From positions 1 to 14,028 of the forward strand of contig JAZRPK010000020.1 in NCBI GenBank assembly GCA_045649145.1: a stretch of DNA of 14,028 nucleotides, given 5' to 3'. Source of the stretch: HGM11525 sp045649145. GTDB lineage: Bacteria; Bacillota; Clostridia; UBA1381. Shown here piece after piece: positions 1 to 5,738 of the stretch. The notes under the pieces are model-generated. The model had not been told where the DNA came from. It made no database searches and saw only the letters and a list, made by a program, of their open reading frames with translations. The position numbers were made by a program, and so were the translations under genes. Positions within the stretch are counted from its first letter, which is position 1; each line of letters begins with the position of its first letter.

Positions 1-1
1 T

Positions 2-77
2 GCCTCTGTAGCTCAGTTGGTAGAGCAGGGGACTGAAAATCCCCGTGTCGGTGGTTCGATTCCGCCCGGAGGCACCA
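2..77 (+). tRNA. tRNA-Phe (anticodon GAA)
   Basis: A full cloverleaf can be folded. The acceptor stem is 2-8 with 67-73, including one T-G wobble. The anticodon stem is 28-32 with 40-44, and the 7-base loop carries GAA at 35-37. A TTCGATT T-loop is present and CCA is encoded at 75-77. Only one base precedes the gene, so its promoter, and any tRNA genes upstream in the same transcript, lie outside the window. It lies six bases before tRNA-Gly and is probably co-transcribed with it. Confidence 0.97.
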
Positions 78-83
78 TTATTT

Positions 84-158
84 GCGGGAGTGGCTCAGTG
101 GTAGAGCGTCACCTTGCCAAGGTGAACGTCGCGAGTTCGAATCTCGTCTTCCGCTCCA
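84..158 (+). tRNA. tRNA-Gly (anticodon GCC)
   Basis: The 75-base cloverleaf begins GCGGGAG and ends with encoded CCA at 156-158. The anticodon stem is 109-113 with 121-125, and the loop has GCC at 116-118. The T-loop TTCGAAT is canonical. It follows tRNA-Phe by six bases and is followed by a strong intrinsic terminator, so it looks like the last gene of that tRNA transcript. Confidence 0.97.
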
Positions 159-164
159 TTTTAC

Positions 165-195
165 AAAAGACGCAAAACCCGATTTTGCGTCTTTT
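165..195. terminator. Intrinsic terminator after tRNA-Gly
   Basis: A perfect 13-bp inverted repeat (165-177 with 183-195) surrounds a 5-base loop. The stem begins with four A and ends with four T, giving a U-tract in either direction. It should end the Phe-Gly tRNA transcript. It lies only nine bases upstream of tRNA-Cys, so tRNA-Cys would need read-through or its own promoter. Confidence 0.8.
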
Positions 196-204
196 ACTTA
201 CTAC

Positions 205-278
205 GGCGCCATAGCCAAGCGGTAAGGCAGAGGTCTGCAACACCTTTATCCCCGGTTCAATTCCGGGTGGCGCCTCCA
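205..278 (+). tRNA. tRNA-Cys (anticodon GCA)
   Basis: The 74-base cloverleaf has a GGCGCC-type acceptor end, anticodon stem 230-234 with 242-246 (one G-U pair), GCA at 237-239, a GGTTCAATTCC T-arm and encoded CCA at 276-278. It is bracketed by terminator-like hairpins on both sides. No TATAAT-like box is visible in the short stretch between the upstream hairpin and the gene. Confidence 0.96.
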
Positions 279-315
279 TATAAAAACAGCAAGCCGTTGG
301 CTTGCTGTTTTTATA
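279..315. terminator. Bidirectional terminator between tRNA-Cys and the xre-type gene
   Basis: A perfect inverted repeat has arms 279-295 and 299-315 with a 3-base loop. Its A-rich 5' end and T-rich 3' end give a U-tract on both strands. It begins directly after the CCA of tRNA-Cys and ends two bases from the stop codon of the minus-strand regulator gene, so it can terminate both convergent transcripts. Confidence 0.85.
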
Positions 316-317
316 TA

Positions 318-518
318 CTATTCCTTTTCGAACTTTATAATATCGCAAACATCACAATCAAGGACATAGCAAAGAGCATCAAGCGTTTTGGTGCTGATTG
401 CCATTCCCTTTTTTATTCTATGAAAAGTATTGGCTGAAAAGCCTTGCTTGAAAATCAGATAATATTCAGTAATACCTTTTTTATAAAGAGTCTCATAAAA
501 AGGTTTATAACTTATCAT
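318..518 (-). CDS. Small Cro/C1-type HTH transcriptional regulator
   Basis: A 66-residue protein made up almost entirely of one Xre-family helix-turn-helix domain. The pattern fits this family: YETLYKKGIT, then the recognition-helix region FSANTFHRIKKG, then IST.TLDALCYVLDC and DIIKFE at the end. Proteins of this size and layout bind operator DNA as dimers. The start is the ATG at 518, preceded by GGTGAT at 524-529 with a five-base gap. It is divergent from the GGDEF gene, and the shared 101-bp spacer carries perfect palindromes over the promoters. I infer, but cannot show, that it represses itself and/or the GGDEF gene. Its stop codon lies next to the bidirectional hairpin at 279-315. It resembles the single-domain regulators common in Clostridia and in mobile elements. 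Its specific target is unknown. Confidence 0.88.
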   Translation of the reverse strand: MISYKPFYETLYKKGITEYYLIFKQGFSANTFHRIKKGMAISTKTLDALCYVLDCDVCDIIKFEKE

Positions 519-540
519 ATTTAATCACCAAAATGATTTT

Positions 541-569
541 AACATACTTAATCTCTTGACAATGCTCAA
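541..569 (-). promoter_or_regulatory. Probable promoter of the HTH regulator gene
   Basis: Read on minus, TTGAGC (564-569) and TATGTT (541-546) are separated by 17 bases. Both boxes are imperfect. The -35 box overlaps the left arm of the palindrome at 565-578. A competing reading is TTGTCA (557-562) with TAAAAT 15 bases downstream. Confidence 0.45.
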
Positions 570-584
570 TATATTGAGTATAAT
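556..584 (+). promoter_or_regulatory. Consensus sigma-A promoter of the GGDEF gene
   Basis: TTGACA (556-561) and TATAAT (579-584) are both perfect consensus hexamers, separated by exactly 17 bases. Transcription should begin near 591, leaving a leader of about 29 bases that carries the Shine-Dalgarno AAGGAGA at 607-613. A promoter this strong for a signalling gene suggests that repression limits it, which fits the palindrome filling most of its spacer. Confidence 0.9.
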
Positions 585-590
585 ATTATA
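565..590. promoter_or_regulatory. Two abutting perfect palindromes, candidate operator
   Basis: Positions 565-578 (CTCAATATATTGAG) form a perfect 14-bp palindrome between the -35 and -10 boxes of the GGDEF promoter. Immediately after it, 579-590 (TATAATATTATA) is a perfect 12-bp palindrome containing the -10 box. The first also overlaps the probable -35 box of the divergent regulator gene. A protein bound here would cover both promoters. The adjacent Cro/C1-type protein is the natural candidate ligand; that is inference. Confidence 0.6.
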
Positions 591-619
591 GTTATAATTT
601 TCAGCTAAGGAGAGACATA

Positions 620-1708
620 ATGAATAACAAACTTATATATGATAATTACAGAAAGCAACTAATAAATCTTCACGGGCTTACTATTATTATAGTTGCAATT
701 GCAGAGCTGGTAGCTTATTCCCTTTTGATTAGCAAGGGCAAATGCAGCCTGTCGCCCTATTCTTCTTACCTGTGGTTAAAGGTAATACTCCCAATCGCCA
801 TAAACGCATCGGGATATATGACAGCTGTTTTTATTAACAGACATAGTATATTCAGCTATGGAACAAAGAATTCTGCAGTGGTGAACATTTCTTTAATAAC
901 AGCTGCAAGTATATCCATATTTCATCGGGAGTTTATAGCATCCTTTTCAGCATTTATATTCCCCATATTTCTATCAGGAATATTCAATGACAAAAAACAG
1001 CTGAATAAAAGCCTTATTATCTCTCTTTTCTTTTTGATACTGCATCTGTTTCTTGCAAAAGCAGAAACATACACAGATTTGGAGAGTGTAATAAACTATA
1101 TTGCATATTTTGGAATAATTGTAGTAGCGTATTTGTTTGGATGTATTTCGATAGATTTTTATAATTTGAATTTCTTTATTATTGAGAATCAAGCTAATAC
1201 AAATAACAGATTAAGAAATAAAATAAAACACGACTCATTAACCGGATTATACAATCGGGATACTATGTTTTCCGAAATAAAGAAGTCAATAGAAGAATAT
1301 AGTCTTAACCATATACCCTTTTGTTTTGCTATGGTAGATATTGATGATTTCAAGAGAATAAATGATTTATACGGGCACAACAAAGGAGATGCTGTGCTGA
1401 AAAAGATGTCAAAGGTGTTAACCGATATTTGCGATAAAAATGATTGTATCTGCCGTTTTGGCGGTGATGAATTTGCAATCATTTTCAATAACAAAAATAT
1501 AAACGACGCTAATACCATATTAAAAAGAATAATTTGTGAGTTTTCGCATACATCATATGCATTTACCGACAAAGAAATAACATGCTCCTGCGGAATAGCT
1601 GAATATAACGAAAAAATGTCCGCAAGCGACCTGTTTAACAAAGCTGATAAGAATATGTACAACGCCAAGAATGGTGGTAAAAACCAAATATACTGTGAAC
1701 AAAAATAA
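620..1708 (+). CDS. Membrane-bound diguanylate cyclase (GGDEF domain)
   Basis: A 362-residue protein predicted to make cyclic di-GMP from two GTP. The first 185 or so residues are hydrophobic, with about six membrane segments (near 17-37, 50-72, 84-103, 105-121, 131-146, 159-178). No known sensor domain is recognisable. The GGDEF domain follows: DSLTGLYNRD at 205-214, the metal-binding D in FAMVDIDDFK, NDLYGHNKGD, the catalytic loop RFGGDEF with GGDEF at 281-285, and a C-terminal ADKNMYNAKNGGKN. All catalytic positions I can judge are intact. The inhibitory I-site usually reads RxxD just upstream of the loop; here it reads DKND, so the Arg is missing and product inhibition is probably lost. 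The ATG at 620 has AAGGAGA at 607-613. The gene is visibly more AT-rich than the genes to its right. It may be controlled by the divergent regulator. Confidence 0.92.
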   Translation: MNNKLIYDNYRKQLINLHGLTIIIVAIAELVAYSLLISKGKCSLSPYSSYLWLKVILPIAINASGYMTAVFINRHSIFSYGTKNSAVVNISLITAASISIFHREFIASFSAFIFPIFLSGIFNDKKQLNKSLIISLFFLILHLFLAKAETYTDLESVINYIAYFGIIVVAYLFGCISIDFYNLNFFIIENQANTNNRLRNKIKHDSLTGLYNRDTMFSEIKKSIEEYSLNHIPFCFAMVDIDDFKRINDLYGHNKGDAVLKKMSKVLTDICDKNDCICRFGGDEFAIIFNNKNINDANTILKRIICEFSHTSYAFTDKEITCSCGIAEYNEKMSASDLFNKADKNMYNAKNGGKNQIYCEQK

Positions 1709-1737
1709 AAGAAAGAGCGGTTTTCGCTCTTTCTTTT
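1707..1737. terminator. Bidirectional terminator between the GGDEF gene and glyA
   Basis: A 13-bp inverted repeat (1707-1719 with 1725-1737) with a 5-base loop has a GC-rich core (GAAAGAGCG) flanked by A and T runs. It overlaps the GGDEF stop codon and lies about 20 bases from the glyA stop codon on the other strand, so it can serve both convergent genes. Confidence 0.85.
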
Positions 1738-1756
1738 TACTTTATCTCGTAAATTT

Positions 1757-2998
1757 TTACTCATACATAGGATATTTTGCACAAAGTGCCGCAACTCTTT
1801 TTTGAACCTCATCCTTGCTGTTCTCAAAGTCGCATATTGCAAGCTTTATAAGCTTTGCAATCTCTGCCATATCCTCTTCCTTAAAGCCTCTTGAAGTAGA
1901 TGCCGGTGTACCTATTCTGATACCGCTGGTGATAAAGGGGCTCTGTTTATCAAACGGAATTGCGTTCTTGTTTACGGTAATGCCAACCTCGTCAAGATTA
2001 TGCTCTGCCTCTTTACCTGTAACGCCCATATCTGTAAGGTCAACAAGCATAAGGTGGTTATCTGTACCGCCGGAAACAAGCTTAAAGCCTTCCTTTACCA
2101 AACTCTCTGCAAGCGCCTTTGCATTTTTAACAACCTGCGCCTGATATTCCTTAAACTCAGGCTTTAACGCCTCGCCAAAGCACACCGCCTTTGATGCAAT
2201 AACGTGCATTAGGGGGCCTCCCTGAATTCCGGGGAATATCGCCTTATTAAACAGCTTAGAGAGCTCCTCGTTATTTGTAAGGATAAGACCTCCTCTGGGG
2301 CCTCTTAAGGTCTTATGAGTTGTTGTGGTAACAACATCAGCACAACCAATCGGGCTGGGATGGAGTCCTGCTGCAACAAGACCTGCAATATGTGCCATAT
2401 CTACCATAAAGTATGCGCCAACCTCTTTTGCAATCGCCGCAAACTTTTCAAAGTCAATTGTTCTCGGATATGCTGACGCACCTGCTAATATAAGCTTCGG
2501 CTTATGCTCTATTGCAAGGCGGCGTACCTCATCATAATCGATTGTATTAGTGTCCTCTGTTACGCCGTAAGGTACAATATTAAAGTACTTACCCGACATA
2601 TTAACAGAGCTGCCGTGGCTTAAATGTCCGCCGTGAGCAAGACTCATCGAAAGTACAGTATCGCCCGGTGTTAAAAGTGCAAAGAATACAGCCATATTAG
2701 CCTGAGCACCTGAGTGCGGCTGAACATTGGCATATTCTGCACCAAAAATCTTTTTAGCTCTTTCTATTGCAAGGTTCTCCGCAACGTCAACACACTCGCA
2801 ACCGCCGTAGTAGCGCTTGCCGGGATATCCCTCGGCATACTTATTTGTAAGATGCGAGCCCATAGCCTCCATAACCGCCTCGGATACAAAGTTCTCCGAC
2901 GCAATCAGCTCAATTTTATTCTGCTGACGTGAGATTTCCGACGAAATAGCATCGAAAAGCTCGGGGTCCTGTTTTCTCAAATTCTTAAATTCCAACAT
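1757..2998 (-). CDS. glyA: Serine hydroxymethyltransferase
   Basis: This cytoplasmic PLP enzyme interconverts serine plus tetrahydrofolate with glycine plus 5,10-methylenetetrahydrofolate, the main source of one-carbon units. The 413-residue protein has the usual bacterial length and aligns from end to end with the family. It shows IELIASENF near residue 30, NKYAEGYPGKRYYGG at 52-66, the substrate/cofactor region QPHSGAQAN, VDMAHIAGL, and the PLP-lysine motif TTTTHKTLRGPRGG with the lysine at residue 229. IRIGTPASTSRG lies near 361. The ATG at 2998 is preceded on minus by GGAAAGG, about ten bases upstream. The gene is transcribed alone: it has its own promoter at 3051-3079 and meets the GGDEF gene tail to tail at a shared terminator. 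The leader is only about 45 bases, and I see no riboswitch in it. Confidence 0.98.
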   Translation of the reverse strand: MLEFKNLRKQDPELFDAISSEISRQQNKIELIASENFVSEAVMEAMGSHLTNKYAEGYPGKRYYGGCECVDVAENLAIERAKKIFGAEYANVQPHSGAQANMAVFFALLTPGDTVLSMSLAHGGHLSHGSSVNMSGKYFNIVPYGVTEDTNTIDYDEVRRLAIEHKPKLILAGASAYPRTIDFEKFAAIAKEVGAYFMVDMAHIAGLVAAGLHPSPIGCADVVTTTTHKTLRGPRGGLILTNNEELSKLFNKAIFPGIQGGPLMHVIASKAVCFGEALKPEFKEYQAQVVKNAKALAESLVKEGFKLVSGGTDNHLMLVDLTDMGVTGKEAEHNLDEVGITVNKNAIPFDKQSPFITSGIRIGTPASTSRGFKEEDMAEIAKLIKLAICDFENSKDEVQKRVAALCAKYPMYE

Positions 2999-3050
2999 AT
3001 TCTTTTATCCTTTCCGCAATAATGTTGTTAAACCAAATTTTCTCTATTTT

Positions 3051-3079
3051 ATTATACATTATTTTTACCCAACATTCAA
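3051..3079 (-). promoter_or_regulatory. glyA promoter
   Basis: Read on minus, TTGAAT (3074-3079) and a perfect TATAAT (3051-3056) are separated by 17 bases. The start site would be near 3044, about 45 bases before the glyA ATG. Confidence 0.75.
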
Positions 3080-3129
3080 GTAGCAATCACGATTTTTGTG
3101 TGAATTTATCCTTTTAACAAAAAAATATG

Positions 3130-3157
3130 TAGACTCTTGGGCAAAATGTGGTATAAT
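3130..3157 (+). promoter_or_regulatory. Promoter of the M18 aminopeptidase gene
   Basis: A perfect TATAAT (3152-3157) is preceded by TGG, which gives an extended -10 element. A weaker TAGACT (3130-3135) lies 16 bases upstream. The start site would be near 3164, almost on top of the ribosome binding site AAAGG at 3166-3170, so the leader is very short. Confidence 0.7.
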
Positions 3158-3177
3158 ATAAAGAGAAAGGATTGATT

Positions 3178-4587
3178 ATGATGACAGATAAAGAGCTTTA
3201 TGAAAACTTAAAATATACCAGAAAGAATGTTTACAAGGAGCTGACCGACGGCGAAAAAAAGAATATGTTAAGCCTCGCCGATGATTATCGTGCATTTCTG
3301 GATAACGGAAAGACCGAGCGCGAGTGCGTCACCGAAGCAATTAAGTTGGCAAAGGAAAACGGCTTTGTACCATTTGAAGAGAAAGTCAGCTTAAAATCGG
3401 GCGACCGTGTCTATTTTACCAACCGTGACAAAAATATTATGCTGGTTGTAATAGGCAGCGAGGATATAGAAAAGGGACTTAACATTGTCGGCGCACACAT
3501 CGACTCCCCACGCCTTGACCTAAAGCAAAATCCCTTGTACGAGTCAGACGGTCTTGCACTTTTTAAGACACATTACTACGGTGGTATTAAAAAATATCAA
3601 TGGACTGCAATCCCCCTTGCGCTCCACGGCGTTATTCTAAAAAAGAACGGCGAAAAAATCGAGGTGTGCATAGGCGAAAAGGACGATGACCCCGTATTTA
3701 CCGTAACAGACCTTCTTCCCCACTTAGCAAAAGACCAGATGACAAAGTCTATGCTCGAAGGTATCGAGGGAGAGGCTCTTAATATTCTGGTAGGAGGAAT
3801 AGGCAAGGGTGCTGACGAAATAAGCGAAAGTGTTAAGTTTAATATACTTACCATCTTAAACAGTGCCTATGGCATTACTGAGGCGGATTTTCTAAGTGCA
3901 GAGCTTGAGGTCGTGCCCGCATTTAAGGCAAGAAACGTAGGACTCGACAGCGGCTTTATCGGCGCATACGGTCAGGACGACAGAGTTTGTGCATACACCG
4001 CTTTAAGAAGTATTTTTGATATAACTTCACCCAAACGTACCGCCGTATGTCTTCTTGTTGATAAAGAGGAAATCGGCTCTGTGGGAAATACAGGTATGCT
4101 GTCAAGATTTTTTGATATGGCGGTGGGCGAGCTTATCTATAAGCTCAAAGGCAACTGTGATATGTTAACCTTTAACCGCACAATTGCAGCAAGTGCGTGT
4201 CTGTCCTCCGATGTAGGAGCAGCTTTTGACCCCAATTATCCGTCCGTTTCGGAAAAAAACAATCAGGCTTTTGCAGGCAGCGGACTTGTGCTTACAAAAT
4301 ACACAGGTGCAAGAGGAAAATCAGAGGCAAGTGACGCATCAGCAGAATTTGTTTTTGAGGTTACATCAATTTTTGACAACAACAATGTAATCTGGCACAC
4401 CTCCGAGCTTGGCAAGGTGGACCAGGGCGGCGGCGGGACAATTGCAATGTACGTTGCAAACTTGAATATGGATGTAATCGACTGCGGCGTACCCGTTCTT
4501 TCGATGCATTCACCGTTTGAAATTACCGCTAAAAGCGACGTTTATATGGCATATAAGGCTTACAAAGCTTTCTACAACGACAGATAA
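3178..4587 (+). CDS. M18-family zinc aminopeptidase
   Basis: A cytoplasmic dinuclear-zinc exopeptidase that removes N-terminal residues from peptides (peptidase family M18, aminopeptidase I type). The 469 residues match the usual family length. The expected metal-site motifs appear in order: GAHIDSPRLD with His107, GQDDR near 265, DKEEIGS with the adjacent Glu pair at 297-298, SSDVGAAFDPNYPS with Asp345, and SMHSPFE with His444. The DQGGGGT loop near 415 is also typical. I place the start at ATG 3178, seven bases after AAAGG. ATG 3181 is equally close, and the frame can be read from TTG 3172, which sits too near the ribosome binding site. The Dabb gene follows after 17 bases and is probably co-transcribed. 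Substrate preference (acidic versus general N-terminal residues) cannot be decided from the sequence. Confidence 0.95.
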   Translation: MMTDKELYENLKYTRKNVYKELTDGEKKNMLSLADDYRAFLDNGKTERECVTEAIKLAKENGFVPFEEKVSLKSGDRVYFTNRDKNIMLVVIGSEDIEKGLNIVGAHIDSPRLDLKQNPLYESDGLALFKTHYYGGIKKYQWTAIPLALHGVILKKNGEKIEVCIGEKDDDPVFTVTDLLPHLAKDQMTKSMLEGIEGEALNILVGGIGKGADEISESVKFNILTILNSAYGITEADFLSAELEVVPAFKARNVGLDSGFIGAYGQDDRVCAYTALRSIFDITSPKRTAVCLLVDKEEIGSVGNTGMLSRFFDMAVGELIYKLKGNCDMLTFNRTIAASACLSSDVGAAFDPNYPSVSEKNNQAFAGSGLVLTKYTGARGKSEASDASAEFVFEVTSIFDNNNVIWHTSELGKVDQGGGGTIAMYVANLNMDVIDCGVPVLSMHSPFEITAKSDVYMAYKAYKAFYNDR

Positions 4588-4604
4588 TTGGAGGAATTAA
4601 AACT

Positions 4605-4895
4605 ATGATAAAGCACATTGTATGTTTCAAGCTAAAAGACAACAGCGAGGAAATGCTAAGCAAAACACGACTTATACTTCTTTCTATGAGGGATAACGTG
4701 CCTACAGTCAAGGATATCGAGGTGGGAGTTGATTTTCTTCACTCACCAAGGTCCTACGACATTTACCTTGCAGTTACTCTCGAGTCACGCGACGTTTTAG
4801 ACGAGTATCAAAAGGACACCTATCACGTCGAGGTTGTCAAAAAGCATATGCACCAAGTAATGGAAAGCAGTGTGGCAATAGATTTTGAGATATAA
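4605..4895 (+). CDS. Dabb-family (stress-responsive alpha/beta barrel) protein
   Basis: A 96-residue protein with the form of a Dabb domain: MIKHIVCFKLKD at the N-terminus, a central YDIYLAVTLESRDVLDEYQ, a YHVEVVKKHM segment and a C-terminal strand SSVAIDFE. Family members form small dimeric ferredoxin-like barrels. Most bacterial ones have no assigned function, so none is claimed here. The ATG at 4605 is preceded by a strong GGAGG at 4590-4594. The 17-bp gap from the M18 aminopeptidase and the lack of a visible promoter between them suggest one two-gene transcript ending at the hairpin at 4900-4937. Confidence 0.9.
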   Translation: MIKHIVCFKLKDNSEEMLSKTRLILLSMRDNVPTVKDIEVGVDFLHSPRSYDIYLAVTLESRDVLDEYQKDTYHVEVVKKHMHQVMESSVAIDFEI

Positions 4896-4899
4896 CTGA

Positions 4900-4937
4900 A
4901 AAAGAGATTTTTGCAAGCCTTTGCAAAAATCTCTTTT
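4900..4937. terminator. Bidirectional terminator between the Dabb gene and proB
   Basis: A perfect 17-bp inverted repeat (4900-4916 with 4921-4937) with a 4-base loop GCCT has A-rich and T-rich ends on the two sides. It lies four bases after the Dabb stop codon and three bases from the proB stop codon on minus. It should therefore end both the M18-Dabb transcript and the long cell-wall operon. Confidence 0.9.
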
Positions 4938-4940
4938 AAT

Positions 4941-5735
4941 TTATTTTTTTATAAACAATGTTCCTACAGGCTTACCCTCTAAAATATCGTAAAGGGATGC
5001 GATATTTTTGCCGTTTGTGATTATCATATCGATACCTGCGCCGTTAGCCTCCACAGCTGCGTGAATTTTTGATTTCATACCGCCTGTACCACGGTTAGAG
5101 CCTGCACCGCCTATATCACAGTCGGTATTTTCGGCATCTTCTACAAGCGGGATAAGCTTTGCGTCGGAGTTCTTGTGAGGGTCTTTGTCATAAAGTCCGT
5201 CAATATCGGAGAACAGCACCAGCAAATCAGCATCAACAAGCTCCGCCACATATGCTGACAAAATATCGTTGTCACCAAACTCAATCTCCTCGGTAGAAAC
5301 CGTGTCGTTTTCGTTTACTATCGGTATAATGTTCATTTCAAGCAATGCACCGAAGGTGTTTTGCGTATTCATTCTGCGTTTAGGCACGTCAATATCGTCT
5401 TTTGTCAAGAGCACCTGAGCAACTGTACAGTTGTAGTCGGAGAACATCTTGTCATACATATACATCAGCTCACACTGACCGACAGCCGCAAACGCCTGCT
5501 TTCTGCGCATATCCTTTGGCTTTTCGGTAAAGCCTAATTTCCCCATAGCAACTCCGCCCGCACCCGACGAAACCAGCACAACCTCCCTGCCCGAGTTATT
5601 TATGTCCGATATAACCCTTGCAATCTGGTCGAATTTTCTGATGTTGACCTTGCCGTTTTCATAAGTCAACGTCGATGTTCCTATCTTGACAACTATTCTT
5701 TTCGAATTCTTTATTCTTTCGTATACGTCTGACAT
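4941..5735 (-). CDS. proB: Glutamate 5-kinase, short form without PUA domain
   Basis: ProB phosphorylates glutamate to glutamyl 5-phosphate with ATP, the first step of proline synthesis. The 264 residues form a complete amino-acid-kinase domain: VVKIGTST at 15-22 for phosphate binding, VLVSSGAGGVAMG near 53-65, VNENDTVS near 140, FGDND at 153-157, FSDIDGLYDKDP near 175, and GTGGMKSK at 216-223. The C-terminal PUA domain found in the roughly 370-residue enzymes of E. coli and B. subtilis is absent, and the reading frame ends cleanly at a stop followed by a terminator, so this looks like a natural short form. No proA (next step) is in the window. It begins three bases after the murG stop, and its ribosome binding site GAGGGG lies in the last codons of murG. 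It is thus the last gene of the cell-wall operon, an unusual setting for proline synthesis. Confidence 0.95.
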   Translation of the reverse strand: MSDVYERIKNSKRIVVKIGTSTLTYENGKVNIRKFDQIARVISDINNSGREVVLVSSGAGGVAMGKLGFTEKPKDMRRKQAFAAVGQCELMYMYDKMFSDYNCTVAQVLLTKDDIDVPKRRMNTQNTFGALLEMNIIPIVNENDTVSTEEIEFGDNDILSAYVAELVDADLLVLFSDIDGLYDKDPHKNSDAKLIPLVEDAENTDCDIGGAGSNRGTGGMKSKIHAAVEANGAGIDMIITNGKNIASLYDILEGKPVGTLFIKK

Positions 5736-5738
5736 TTT

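Noticed and set aside
17..214. Open frame of 65 codons over the tRNA genes
   Set aside because: It runs across tRNA-Phe, tRNA-Gly and a terminator hairpin, so it is not a protein gene.
251..1757. Possible att-site duplication of the tRNA-Cys 3' end bounding an integrated element
   Set aside because: No copy of the tRNA-Cys 3' end is visible near 1738-1757 or elsewhere to the right, and no integrase gene is present.
1189..1842. Long minus-strand open frame (217 codons) across the 3' half of the GGDEF gene and the start of the terminator/glyA junction
   Set aside because: It is antisense to a clear GGDEF domain and runs through the hairpin and into the glyA 3' end. It has no recognisable domain and is explained by the composition of the opposite frame.
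2999..3050. Possible riboswitch in the glyA leader
   Set aside because: The leader predicted from the promoter is only about 45 bases, AT-rich, and shows no glycine, THF or SAM riboswitch core.
3085..3105. Imperfect inverted repeat AATCAC...GTGAAT upstream of the glyA and M18 promoters
   Set aside because: It is only five or six pairs with a mismatch, in an AT-rich spacer, so it is likely to occur by chance and no regulator is nearby.
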